Below are positions 1-10,661 of a stretch of DNA of 64,000 nt, piece by piece. The DNA is taken from contig WHUZ01000026.1 in NCBI GenBank assembly GCA_015179045.1, forward strand, positions 62,001-126,000, in the 5' to 3' direction. Position numbers and translations under genes: made by a program. The notes beneath the pieces were generated by a model. The model was not told the DNA's origin. It did not search any database and saw only the letters and a program-made list of their open reading frames with translations. Source of the DNA: Kalaharituber pfeilii (lineage: Eukaryota; Ascomycota; Pezizomycetes; Pezizales; Pezizaceae). The stretch's first letter is position 1; each line of letters begins with the position of its first letter.

Positions 1-2366
1 GATGCCAACACATGTCTCGTAGTGAATGTGAATGCGGCGACAGAGTAGAGTACATCATCATGCTTAAGACTAGCTTATCATGAGTACCTCATTGGTTATG
101 AGTACCTATTAATACTTACTGCTGCTTCACCGCTATTCATTAGCCAACTAATGAGGCTTATAACTCATTTGAGATCTTGAACGAAACTGCATTATATGAC
201 TATATATAAGACCGAAAAACGTCATGAGCTTACAAGTCATCTCCCGAATCCCGGTGAACCAACAGTGTCTAGAGTATTATTACTTGAAATTTTCAGGCCG
301 TGAGTATGTATGTACTTGATATTGTCCTGAGTATTTTTGCTATGATAAAGGGAAGAAAATCAGGTCCTGAAATCAAAGCAAGCCAAGGTAGGTATTGTTC
401 GAGGCTGGTTACGGGACTAGGTTCGAGGTAGTACAGTATTACCGCCAGCCCGCTGGCGACAACTTAATCCACACCAAAGCGTCTCGGAGTTACTTGCTTA
501 CCTAGTCTGGTTACGAGACTATTGCTTACCCGCTCATAACTAGCCACAATAGACTAAATCATGCAGCGCAGATCCCTAACTTAGTCTCATGCCAAGCCAA
601 CTATGTAGAGTACAGCACTTCTACCTGCGCCAATTAGATTTGGTAGCATGTTGGAAGCACGAGAACAGTAGAGTACAAATGGAAGGAACAACGCCAAACG
701 TATCGTGGTATTTCTCCGGGTGAGGCTTCTGAGACGACGTAGAAGATAATCTCCCTGGCATTACTATTTGCACTGTCTTGTGCTCTCGAAAGGATATGCA
801 TGGCTGGGATTTTACCCAGAATTCGGTAGGACAATGCGAGAAAACTTCCTGAATGCTCCATAGTAAGAACCCGTGCAGTTACAGTAAATATGAAGTTCGG
901 TTTAGAGATGAGAAGTCAATCCTCTGGTACAACTATATACGCACTTCATTGTCCACTCAGATCAATTTGAACTTTCAGAGAAACGAGGCCCGATGTATTG
1001 CATGGAACATTGATTCCAGCGTTCGGTGATTCGGTGATTGTAGTAGCTTGACGGATTGTAGTAGGGTGGCCTGCTTATGGACGCAGAGACTGCCGAACCC
1101 AAAAGAGAAGAGCGAGAACTCTGCATCATCCAGCTATATTTGGACCCTGTGCTCGCAATTGGGATCGCGAAGTCAAGCGCTTTCCCCGTCTGATGCTTAG
1201 GAGATTAGCTACATTGGCCAACTGAACCCTGTTAGGGGTAGAGAGCACGACCAGAACAGAGAGGGTCCACAAGCACTTGCTCATGGATAATCATTCGACT
1301 TCCAATTTACGTTCTAGAAAAGCGCAACTCCGTCTGAAGTATGTTCCCGTGCCTAGATTCGTCTGAGCAATGATACCAAGCGCATTAAATAAAAGCCGAT
1401 AGGTGCTTACGGTACTGTGGTAAGTAGATACAGAGAGGGAGGAGAATGGAGAAAGAACCAGCATACCATTTGAAGCCTTAGAAGATTACAGCAGTGTTCT
1501 CGACGTATTGTCACCCACGATCGTTCAATTTCCGAACTTTGGATATAATGCACAACTTATATCTGCACACGTGATGTGACTGCGGGTTCAGTGCGTTGTA
1601 CTCTACTTTGCTGCTGGCAGGGCCAAGAGCATTCCTTTAAGTTAACGTTGATACGACGGAAAGAACGTCACTTTTGTTATGCATAATCCACTTGAGCATT
1701 ACATGAGCTTGTATTTGTGCCCAATGAAATGTCCAACATCACACATGCTCTTACCACGATGCTCAGCAGTGATAAACGCTCGCTCATGCCCTAATCCATA
1801 ATATCAAAACGATGCCCTCCAGTTACGTTGGTTCGCTGCCTCGACGACAATTTGTAAGCGGCACTCCATTTCCTCAGCGCTCCTTGCCAGTCTCGGAAGT
1901 CCCTCCTTGGGCAAGGAAGCGGCCGGCCGTGATGAGCATGCGCCTGAAACGGCCCAGATCGCCTTCCTGCGTCTTTAGACTCCACCCACTTCACATCTTC
2001 AAACTGCCAATACGAGCTTCAAGACATACGTAGGCCTAGCTTTAGCTAGCAGACAAGATAGCTAGCCCATTCGCATCCAGTCGCACGTCGAGCATATCAT
2101 AGAGACCCCGAGCTGCTTGAAGTGGAGACCAGAGTACGAGTACAGCGAGTCCTGCCGCCACGTTAGCAAGGGCCCAGCCCCCTGCTGCCATAGGTTGCAT
2201 GTCAGTTGCAAGGAGAGCCCACAACGGCGATCTTGGTCCTGAACTTCGTCGCCAAACATTTCTCAAAGCTCAATCTATATCATCGTCATCCCGCCGGAGT
2301 GAGTACTCAGCGCAGCCTCGAACCAGCCCTTAATGACTTGCTAAGTTGCATCGCCCTTTAGACACG
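1..2366. other. Intergenic region, no gene recognised
   Basis: No convincing coding frame was found on either strand; the open frames are under 80 codons and look random. The stretch carries four copies of the 9-mer GTAGAGTAC or its complement (45-53, 605-613, 668-676, 1598-1606), which recurs in other intergenic parts of the window. A small tandem duplication of TTCGGTGA lies near 1021-1038. Some of the 3' part is presumably the promoter of the MFS gene that starts at 2367. Confidence 0.6.
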
Positions 2367-4925
2367 ATGGGTTTAGGTATTCTTGAAGACCGGAAGCTCG
2401 ATAAAGTTCCAGGTATATACCCCATTCGGTCACGCTTAGAATCTTCTCCGGAATACTACCCTAATCACCGTTGTCGTACACAGGGACCGTTTTTCTGGTG
2501 CAGGGAGATACCACAGATGAAGCACCACGCCAGCTTGACCCGCGACTGAAATATGACCTTAGTGGCCCGACACCGATAGTGCTAGTTCCGCAGCCGACGG
2601 ACGACCCAAATGATCCTCTTGTCGGTGGTCTATACCAGAAGTCTCAACTGACTTTTTCGCATGATGCATGCTAATTTTGAGGAGAATAGAATTGGCCACT
2701 ATGGAAACGTGACATGATCCTGTTCCTCTTGTGCCTCATCTCGGTAAGCTGTACAACCTAAACTTGCTTGAAGGCTCTATCTACGTCCATAGGACCCTTC
2801 TTGCTAACATGTTGTTGGCTCAAGATTATGGCAGCAACGTGAGTAGCTAATCCTCAGTACACTGTTTGGCTTTAGAACGGCATACTGAGAAACTCGGACT
2901 AGGCTAGGTCCAATTCTTGCTGCAAATGCGATCACGGTTTTGTTCGCTTTCGAAACCGGAATTGATGGGGTTGCCTTACTCACGGGATATCACCTTGTTG
3001 GGGTTGGAGTTGCTGGCTTCTTATTTGTTGCATCCGCGCGTATTTGGGGGAAACGGCACCTATACCTCCTGGGCTCAGTACTGCTAGTTGCGTCTTCCAT
3101 ATGGGGAGCCCTTGCAACTTCTTACAAGTCATTTCTTTGGGCGAGGATACTGCAGGGTGTTGCAGTATGTCCTTTCGAAGCTCTGGTGAACGCCTCAGTT
3201 GGTGATTTATATCCAGTTCACGTGAGTTCACTTCCGCCGAGTGGCCTTAGGCATAAGCTGATAGACTCTAAAGCAACGAGGATTGAGAATGGCCTTCTCG
3301 AATCTTGCTTTGTATGGAGGCGCTTTTTTTACCCCTGTAATTGTGGGTATAACAACGGAACGTCTTGGTTATCGGTGGAGTTTTTGGTTCGTTGCCATCT
3401 TCTCTGGTGTACTTTTGCCTTTGGTATTCCTGTTTGTCCCAGAAACAGCATTTCGTCGGCCTGCTTATCTCAATACGGACTTGAGTTCCCAGGAAGACTT
3501 AACAAATGGTACTATGCAAAGCGGCAGGTCGAATGAAAGGCATGAGGCCAAGGACGAGTTGGAGGCAACAGGAGATGAGAGAGTACCAGAGAAAGTCCCA
3601 TTTGTTAAAACACTTCTTCCATTCAATGGTAGGAAGACGGAGGATACATTTTGGAAGCTTGTGATCAGGCCACTGCCGCTTCTTATCCATCCTGCCATAT
3701 TTTGGGGTATGGTCACGCAAGGGACGCTAATTGCATGGACAGTGCTGATTGGTGTTGACATCGCATGGTTATACTCAAGTGAGTTTTTTTTACCACTGAA
3801 AAGTTCCCGTTACTATACTGACATTTTATTCACCCAAGATCCTCCCTTTTATTTTACACCTGCAGAAACGGGATATACGTACGCCAGCGCCTTTTTTGGC
3901 GGTCTTTGTGGTTTTATTTTGTCCGGTCTTGTAGCGGATTGGTCTGCTAAATTCCTCACCAAATTAAATAAAGGTGTATATGAGCCTGAGTTCAGGATTA
4001 TCCTTGTGATTCCACAGATGATTATTGGATGTCTTGGTAAGTTATTCAAACAATAAGATAATTTGTATTTATAGGCACTAATAAGTGGATCAGGTATTTT
4101 TGGTTTTGGCTTCGTTACAGCAGACCTCGAAAAATACGGTGTAGCACCTTCTATCTTCTTCTTTGCACTTGAGTAATGTGCCCAATCTATTTCCATGCAA
4201 TTGCAGCCAGATTCTAACTGCTGAATTCATATGGTTAGGGTTATGGGGATGGTTATCGGTGCTGTTGCCTCTGCACTCTACATTGTAGACGCCCATCGTG
4301 ATATTTCCATTGAAGCTTTTACGTGCATGCTGCTGTTTAAGAATTTCTTCTCTTTTGGTATTACATGGATTGCATGGGATTGGTATCGGGAGAAGGGAGT
4401 GTGGGAGAATTTCAAGACTGTGGGATTAATCCAGGTTTGCCTCCTTCACTATTACATATGTTTTACTGTGCTTTTCTGCATTGCATTCTGGATTGCATAT
4501 CCTCAATATTATCATGCCTCACTGTCACCATACCTTCATTTTCGGTGCAAAGCAACATTTTTTTGCTTTTTATTATGATGGCGATCACTACTTGATATGG
4601 CAATACCATCCCCACTCCAACCCACAATCAGACTACCCCCACCAACATTATTCGACCCCCCAAGCGACCATTTACTAACCACCACGAATTCACATTTCTG
4701 TGAGTTCTCAAAGGGATACAGGTCGGAGTCTGTCTACTTTCAGTACCAATGTACATTCTCGGCAAGAAAAACCGATCACTGATGCACCGATACGACATCC
4801 TGAAGATGCTTGGCCTGACGAACAAGCCTGTGACTCAGCCGTTCAGGCCACTGAAGGCCAGGGAGGAGAATCTTGAGTGGAATGCGCAGATCGCTCACCG
4901 AGGGTCCTTGAGCCAACCAGACTAG
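2367..4925 (+). CDS. Major facilitator superfamily transporter (DHA1-like), 10 exons
   Basis: Predicted 583-residue plasma-membrane transporter. Exons: 2367-2412, 2484-2620, 2690-2743, 2825-2838, 2903-3221, 3274-3778, 3839-4036, 4094-4172, 4239-4434 and 4722-4925; the phases sum to a clean frame. Joining them gives a soluble N-terminus with a DPNDPL-NWPLWKRD motif typical of fungal MFS proteins before the first membrane helix. It then gives FAFETGIDGVALLTGY-like helices, the loop NASVGDLYPVH-QRGLRMAFSN, a long charged central loop (about residues 240-300) and six further hydrophobic helices including PPFYFTPAETGYTYASAF. Most introns are 52-82 nt; one is 60 nt, in frame and stop-free (3779-3838), and the last is 286 nt (4435-4721). 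The substrate cannot be told from sequence. No neighbouring biosynthetic genes suggest a cluster role. Donor GTCGGT at 2621 is weak. Confidence 0.88.
2825..2838 (+). other. 14-nt microexon of the MFS gene
   Basis: Exon 4 of the MFS transporter is only ATTATGGCAGCAAC. It is needed to restore the family-like helix ISIMAATLGPILAAN: it ends after two bases of a Thr codon that is completed at 2903. The flanking introns are 81 nt (2744-2824, ending CTCAAG) and 64 nt (2839-2902, GTGAGT to ACTAG). Confidence 0.7.
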
Positions 4926-6927
4926 CGAAGGCTGCACAAGGCTGCGTCTAAAGGAGGAAAATGGTAGTGTGGATAATCTACTCGCTCACTCTCAGAGAAC
5001 GTCGTTGGCCCTGCGAGTGACTGATTAATTTAATGATTGTCTTTGATCCCCCCCTCCACCCCCGCCTCTACCGCCTGGATCTGACAGGGCCTCGTTCTAC
5101 CCACTCATGCTTTGACAGACTGATGAAAGTGGGGCGAAGCACAGGGATGGATAGGTAGTGGCGCAGGCACTTGCGTTTATATTGTAACGAATAGCTCCCA
5201 CATATGATGTCTTTTTGTCCGAATGCGTATCATTGTATTGCTTTCTATGGAGATATTTTCTTATACTTTAGTATCCTTATTGATCGCGCTTTTCTTGCTG
5301 GTCTGCTTTGGAAAGGAAAAAATCATTGCTATGCTATTTATCAACAAAGTATACTACCCATCATGTATGTAATCTTAGTATGATCTTCTTAACCTCTCAC
5401 TACAGAATTGTGTAGGGAGGCGGTGCTCTTTTCCATCTATCTTTGGGCTGTGCTGATGGGGTAGGGATGAGGAAGAAGTAACTAATATCAAGATGATAAA
5501 AAAAGCTCGATGCACATTTACTATTGTGGATTGTACTCTACTCTATATGTGGGTATTATAAACATTCTTTTGAATTTCAAGTGTAATAGCGTACGGGAAT
5601 GCAGCAAGAAAATATGATCATCATTTTTTGCTCCCAAAACTTTACTTTCGCTTTGCATTGATTTATTTATTTTTAATTTTTTATTTCATTTTATTTTATT
5701 TGTTTTCTTTTTTTTTCTCATATTTTCTTACTACGCTAGGATGTTCGCCGGTAGGACAAGTTTAGACGTTTTACTTACTGACTATTGTGTAGCGACAATA
5801 AAAAAAAAAAAAAAAAAAAAAAAACAGAAAAAGGGATATTCCTTCCAAATTCTATTCCCAGGTGTTAGTTTATTTTCTTTGTCAGTTGGAAATGCTAGTA
5901 GATTGAGACGCGTTGAACACTATGTCGATGTGAGGAGTCGGCCAAAATTGCAGTTTACCTAACTCAAAGGGAACGAGCAAACGAGACAGCAGAGTTGCAT
6001 GCGCTATGGTCTGGAAAGAGATTGGTAAATGGTTAAGGAAATTCACATTACCCAAGACAACAGAAGACAAGAGAGGGGAGGGAAGCAAATAACCTCGTTC
6101 TGATTTGATCCTCTTTCCCTATAGTAGAATCCCACACCCGCTCCCGCACGCTTACTCTCACCTTTTTTAATCAAAAGAGGCATGGGAAAACTTTTACGGT
6201 CTGAGTAAAGCTCCCTTCGCCAGCCCCTCCTCCCCAAATTTCAGCCTCACGCGCTTCCTTCTTCACACTTAGAAGAGTTGACAGGCATGGACTGGGCTGC
6301 GTGTCTTGCTTTTGCCGTCCACTTATTGTGAAGAGTTTGCTCACTCATTTGCGGAATAGTGACCAGAGCCCAGTTACCTCCTTCAGCCACCAATCGATAA
6401 CAAGCGAGCAGGTTTGGTAAGCACTGTACAAGGAAGGAAGTCAAAGTGGCAATGATCAGCAGCAGCAGATACAGGTTCAGAGCCCCTTTGAAGTGCGGGC
6501 CAAGAACATCACAATCGATGAGTTTGCACATCAGTGTATGCAACGTATCTATGCATGAGGGATGGCCACCAATGGTATTTTCTGGAAAAGTTTGTGTGAA
6601 TTTGCTTTGGATGGAGGGGGTTATGATAAGGGGAGGGGTAAAACAGAGCGCACTACAAACTTTGTATAGATGGGGAAAATGTCAAGAAATCAGTAATCGA
6701 GAAAAGAGATAGCAAGGCCGAGAGTAAAATGGGTCAACATTTCGCTAGAGAAAAAATAAAATGAATAGAAGTCTCCTCATGCCTGTTTCCAACCCCTTCC
6801 TATCATTCCTGACATCACCACAAAAAGTGCAGATTCTTATTTTTCAGCACCTTGATAAAAATTAACAAATCCAAATTCAACTCCTAACCCACACGTCCAA
6901 ATGCTCCATCACTCAACTACTCATAAT
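4926..6927. other. Intergenic region between the MFS and 14-3-3 genes
   Basis: The 3' flanks of two convergent genes. AT-rich stretches at 5640-5730 and a 25-nt A tract at 5800-5824 stand out. One copy of the 9-mer GTACTCTAC is at 5533-5541. Frames up to 98 codons exist (for example 6247-6543, minus), but none resembles a known family or has spliceable neighbours. I see no gene here. Confidence 0.5.
5800..5824 (+). repeat. Poly(A) tract, 25 nt
   Basis: An uninterrupted run of A following CGACAAT, embedded in AT-rich intergenic DNA. It could be a simple repeat or the tail of a retroposed transcript. No target-site duplication was clear by eye, so I do not call a retroelement. Confidence 0.85.
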
Positions 6928-8238
6928 CTATTCGCCCTTTGGAGCTTCAGTTGGAGCGGACTCTTCAGGCTTTGGTTCCGATGCCTTAGGCTCCTCCTTT
7001 GGCGCTGGCTCTTCGGCTTCTGCGCTGTCAGAAGATGTCCAGAGAGTCAGGTTGTCTCTCAGGAGTTGCATAATGAGTGTGGAATCTCTGTAACTCTCCT
7101 CACTTAACGAGTCAAGCTCAGCAATGGCATCGTCGAATGCCTGCTTGGCGAGGTGGCATGCTCGGTCAGGGGAGTTCAAGATCTCGTAGTAGAACACTGA
7201 GAAGTTTAAGGCCAAACCGAGACGGATTGGGTGGGTAGGTGTAAGCTCAGTTTGGGCGACATCAGTAGCGTTCTATCCACTATTAGTATAACATCATGAG
7301 AACTACTCGCGAGCATAAACCTTGCCTTGTAAGCTTCATGGGCAGCTGTGGCTGCCTCCTTTCGCTTGTCTCCCGAAGCGAATTCAGCAAGATAGCGGTG
7401 GTAGTCACCCTTCCTATAAGATTGTTAGAATCATCCTGAGAGGCCGTAAATTCACATTTCGTACATCTTGTGATAGAAAACCTTTGATTCCCCGGACTCG
7501 GCCTTAGGAATTAAGTATTCGTCAAGAACACTGAGAACGTCACCACAGACTTGCTCAAGCTCCTTCTCAATCTTGTCTCGGTATTCCTTGATCTTGGCAA
7601 CATGTTTGTCGGAGCCCTTGGTCTCCTCCTTCTGTTCAATAGAAGAGATAATTCTCCAGGACGCGCGTCGTGTTCCAACGACATTCTTGTAGGCCACGGA
7701 CAAGAGATTACGTTCGTCTACAGACAACTCTCCTCCGATCTAGTTACTCTTAGCATCATGTTCAAAGATACAAACCTCTTAGAAACTGTCAGGGTCACAT
7801 ACCTTGGCAACCTCCTATATTTACCACAGGGAATTTGTGAATATCAAGTTCGAATTCGTTCTTTCATGGCGTGGGCAGGCCTGTCTACTATTGTCCTTAC
7901 CTTCATGTATGTAACCATCTCTGCAAGTGGGAGGGCGATTAGCAATTATCGATAAGGGGGAGCGGGGAAGCCTGTGGGAGATAACATACCATCGTACCTC
8001 TCCGCCTGCTCACACAACCTGGCGAGGAAGGTTTTGCTATATCGATGTTAGAATCAAGCAATCTCTGATGGGAGAATGCAAATGAAATGAGTGTACCTTT
8101 CACGCTGCTCGGAAGAGGTTCACGTTAGCGGACATGATGCAAAATAGAGGTAATGAGGCAGGTTATGGTGTTTGTCTTCGGAAGTGGGGCAGACGATGAT
8201 GCAACGGCAAATGGATTTCAACTTACCTCAGAAGTCAT
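6928..8238 (-). CDS. 14-3-3 protein, 8 exons with microexons
   Basis: Predicted 268-residue 14-3-3 adaptor that dimerises and binds phosphoserine/phosphothreonine motifs in signalling proteins in the cytoplasm and nucleus. Exons in transcript order: 8238-8227 (12 nt), 8104-8097 (8 nt), 8036-7990 (47), 7920-7901 (20), 7814-7803 (12), 7739-7465, 7413-7326 and 7272-6928. The joined N-terminus is [20 protein letters not shown], followed by the family signature [18 protein letters not shown] and the phosphate-contacting Arg-Tyr in [11 protein letters not shown]. The C-terminal half contains [14 protein letters not shown] and [15 protein letters not shown]. The tail (about 30 residues) is Glu/Pro/Lys-rich and variable, as usual. 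Intron 7273-7325 needs a GC donor to keep frame. Length matches BMH1-type fungal members. Start ATG at 8236-8238 is the only one giving the MTSE N-terminus. Confidence 0.96.
7273..7325 (-). other. Non-canonical GC-AG intron in the 14-3-3 gene
   Basis: On the minus strand the exon ends TACAAG and the intron begins GCAAGG, ends GTGGATAG and is 53 nt, with a CTAAT-type branch site. Splicing there gives [18 protein letters not shown], the expected 14-3-3 sequence. The only nearby GT donor, five bases further on, would add two extra bases and break the frame. GCAAG is the usual minority donor for GC-AG introns. Confidence 0.85.
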
Positions 8239-10018
8239 GTTGCTTCGTAGGATAAGAAAGTGAACTAGCGGGTGCGGGGTGGGGTTTGATTTCAACTGTG
8301 AGGAGTCGTGTGCAGGCTCGAATGTGGGAGAGGCTGAACGTGAGGTGGACTGTGGACGTGGGGCAATAGTAAGAAGATGTAGTAGGAATGGAAGCGCGGC
8401 AGGCTGATGGTGTTCGTTGAAGTTTCTGCGGTGTTGAGGAAGAGAAGAGGAGAAAAGGAGAGAGAGAGACACTAAGAGAAATGAGGGAGGGGCCGGTGGG
8501 CTGGGGGGACGCAGTGCACGCTAAACGATCTGAAAACTCCACCTTGCCATACAGTATCGACACAGACCACCACCAGCATTGGATCGGCGCAGCACTGCTT
8601 AACAATGAACTGGACCGCCAGCGGGCTCCGAGGGATGACTCTCTCGCTGCATGCCTGCTGCTAGGCTCCATTCTATTGATGCCCATGCCCCCAGCCTCTG
8701 AGGTCTTGCCCAGTAGATAATGCCTACCACCTTAAAGAACGGAGTCGACCGTGGGGTTTAAGCACTGGCAGGTGAAGCAGCCGGTGCAGGGACACCCTCC
8801 GCCCAGAACTGAGTCTCGCAGTCTCAGCCAGCGGCAGAGGGCCCATTCATGCCCGCTCTCAGCATCCTACGCCGCCTTGTGTTCTCAACAGCCCACTGTG
8901 TGTGCAATGTATGGCTGGAGGTTTGGTTCAGCTGCGGGTGATGTAGGGTCGTCGTGCCCGAACTCACCAAGACTGGACCCCGCTCATCCTATTTCCTCAG
9001 TTTTGAGTTGCAGCCAAAAAGCAAACTTGACATAACGCAAGATCCGGACTGAACGTCACTGCGGACCAATCCCTACAGGGCCATCATGGGGAGTGGAAGC
9101 TTTCCAGAAACCTTCTTCATAGAGAACGGTTCTTCGAAATCAAGGTCAGGCTCTTACAACGTCAGGCACGAGAAGCCTCTACTGAACTTGGACGTCTTAA
9201 TACAGTGAATACTCGCGAATTACTGAAATGATGAACGAAGTTACACTGAGGAAGCCGGGGGCACGAGACAGTACATTGTACTAGTAAATTGAGGCACGCA
9301 CGAATAATCAGGCCATTTCACTACTTCCAGAAGCTTCCATATGATCCGTGTCAATACATGTGGAAGAAAGTCACACAACACTAGATGTATACAAATCATC
9401 AAAAAAGAAGGTAGAATACACACAAAATAATTGTTAAGTAACTGTGAAAGAAATTCGTTAGAGGTAGTAAATTCATATACAGGACATGTCCATGGTCAGA
9501 AAATGGATGTACTATCCCAGTGCGAAACAAGATGTAAAAAATATTGATGCAACACAAAACTTATCAGGTAAACCGACCCACAATCGGAAGTGAATGTGTC
9601 CCATAAACGCCTCGCTTTCCTGATCCCACAGCGCTAATATACAAACAAGCTCAATAGACCGCGTAAACCTGCAAATGTTAAAGCTACTTTTACAAAGGAA
9701 GAGACCACCATTATTGTTCACTATCCAATGAATAATTTAGCTACCTTGAGGTTATCCCTGATTTGTTTTTCAGATTAGACCTCGCTGGTTGGCCGGTTTT
9801 GTTCAGCTTGCAAAGAAAGAGGATATTCCAGCATTCCTCATTTAGTTTAAGAAAAAAGAAGTAGGCAGATTTGCCCATTATTCAACCAATCTGTCGAGGG
9901 ACTAAGAACTTGTCAAATCGTAGCTGATGAAGATGCATGGATTGACTGATCGGAGTGGTAGGTGAAAATGTAAGTTGAGTCTTTGTAAGAATTCCCTGGT
10001 AGTATGTTACGCATGGTA
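8239..10018. other. Intergenic region upstream of the 14-3-3 gene
   Basis: The first 250 bases are purine/pyrimidine-biased (TCTCTCT on the gene's sense strand) and probably contain the 14-3-3 promoter and leader. 8480-9000 is GC-richer with overlapping open frames on both strands but no recognisable protein. 9060-10018 is AT-rich and forms the 3' flank of the Ser-rich gene ending at 10019. No further gene is supported. Confidence 0.5.
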
Positions 10019-10661
10019 TTAGTCCATATAGAAATCACCCTTGAGAATTCTCTCTTGAAGTGGATCATGATCGATTTGCTCCTTATTGGCAGAAATTGCA
10101 GTAACCGGGAGTGGCATGGTGGAGACAGAGGGTCGCCGTTGGTGGTGAGGATTTTCACCAACTTGTGGTTGGTTGCTTTTGCCATTATCAGGCCAGGTTC
10201 CTTGATTTAAATGTTAACACGTCTAAATGAACTTTAGACATTGCAAACTTACCTCGAGAAGCTGTAGGCGACGTAACAGGGCTTCCTTGAGTACCCAACT
10301 TGCCTGGTAGTCGCAACGCCCTTGCACCAAAGCTCATCCTTCGCATGAATGGACTTGTCGGAACTCCAGCAGGGCTCCCCTCTCCCTCATCAACAACGTT
10401 TTCATCAAGGTTGGAGGCAGATGAATTGATGGAAGACACGGAACCACGTCTGAATGCCGGATTGGAAGCTATCCCATTGACAGAAGGCCCGGAAATACTA
10501 ACCCTGCGGGCTCGTTGGGCAGCAGTTACATTTGGTCCTGGGTATGGCGGTGGGACGGAACGGCCAGTGAAAAGTTCAGTGAGCGTTGTTCCAGGGGAGA
10601 AGGAAGCTCTCCGGTGGTAAGTGGAAGCTTGGGGTTCATTGCGGTCGTCAGAGCCAGACAT
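10019..10661 (-). CDS. Small conserved fungal Ser-rich protein, 196 aa, unknown function
   Basis: Two exons (10661-10253 and 10200-10019) join over a 52-nt intron in phase 1. The product is rich in Ser, Pro and Arg, with RRASF, RRVSI, RRGSV and RRMSF motifs that look like basophilic kinase (PKA-type) sites spaced along the first 120 residues. The C-terminus, reached only by using the third frame of exon 2, is ISANKEQIDHDPLQERILKG followed by DFYMD. I recall this kind of ending from uncharacterised ascomycete proteins, which supports the splice choice. No enzyme domain, signal peptide or membrane helix is visible. Function unknown; the repeated RRxS motifs suggest a phosphorylated regulator, which is inference. 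Confidence 0.75.

Noticed and set aside
7320..7325. GT donor five bases downstream of the GC donor in the 14-3-3 gene
   Set aside because: Using it leaves two extra bases and destroys the highly conserved reading frame after the intron.
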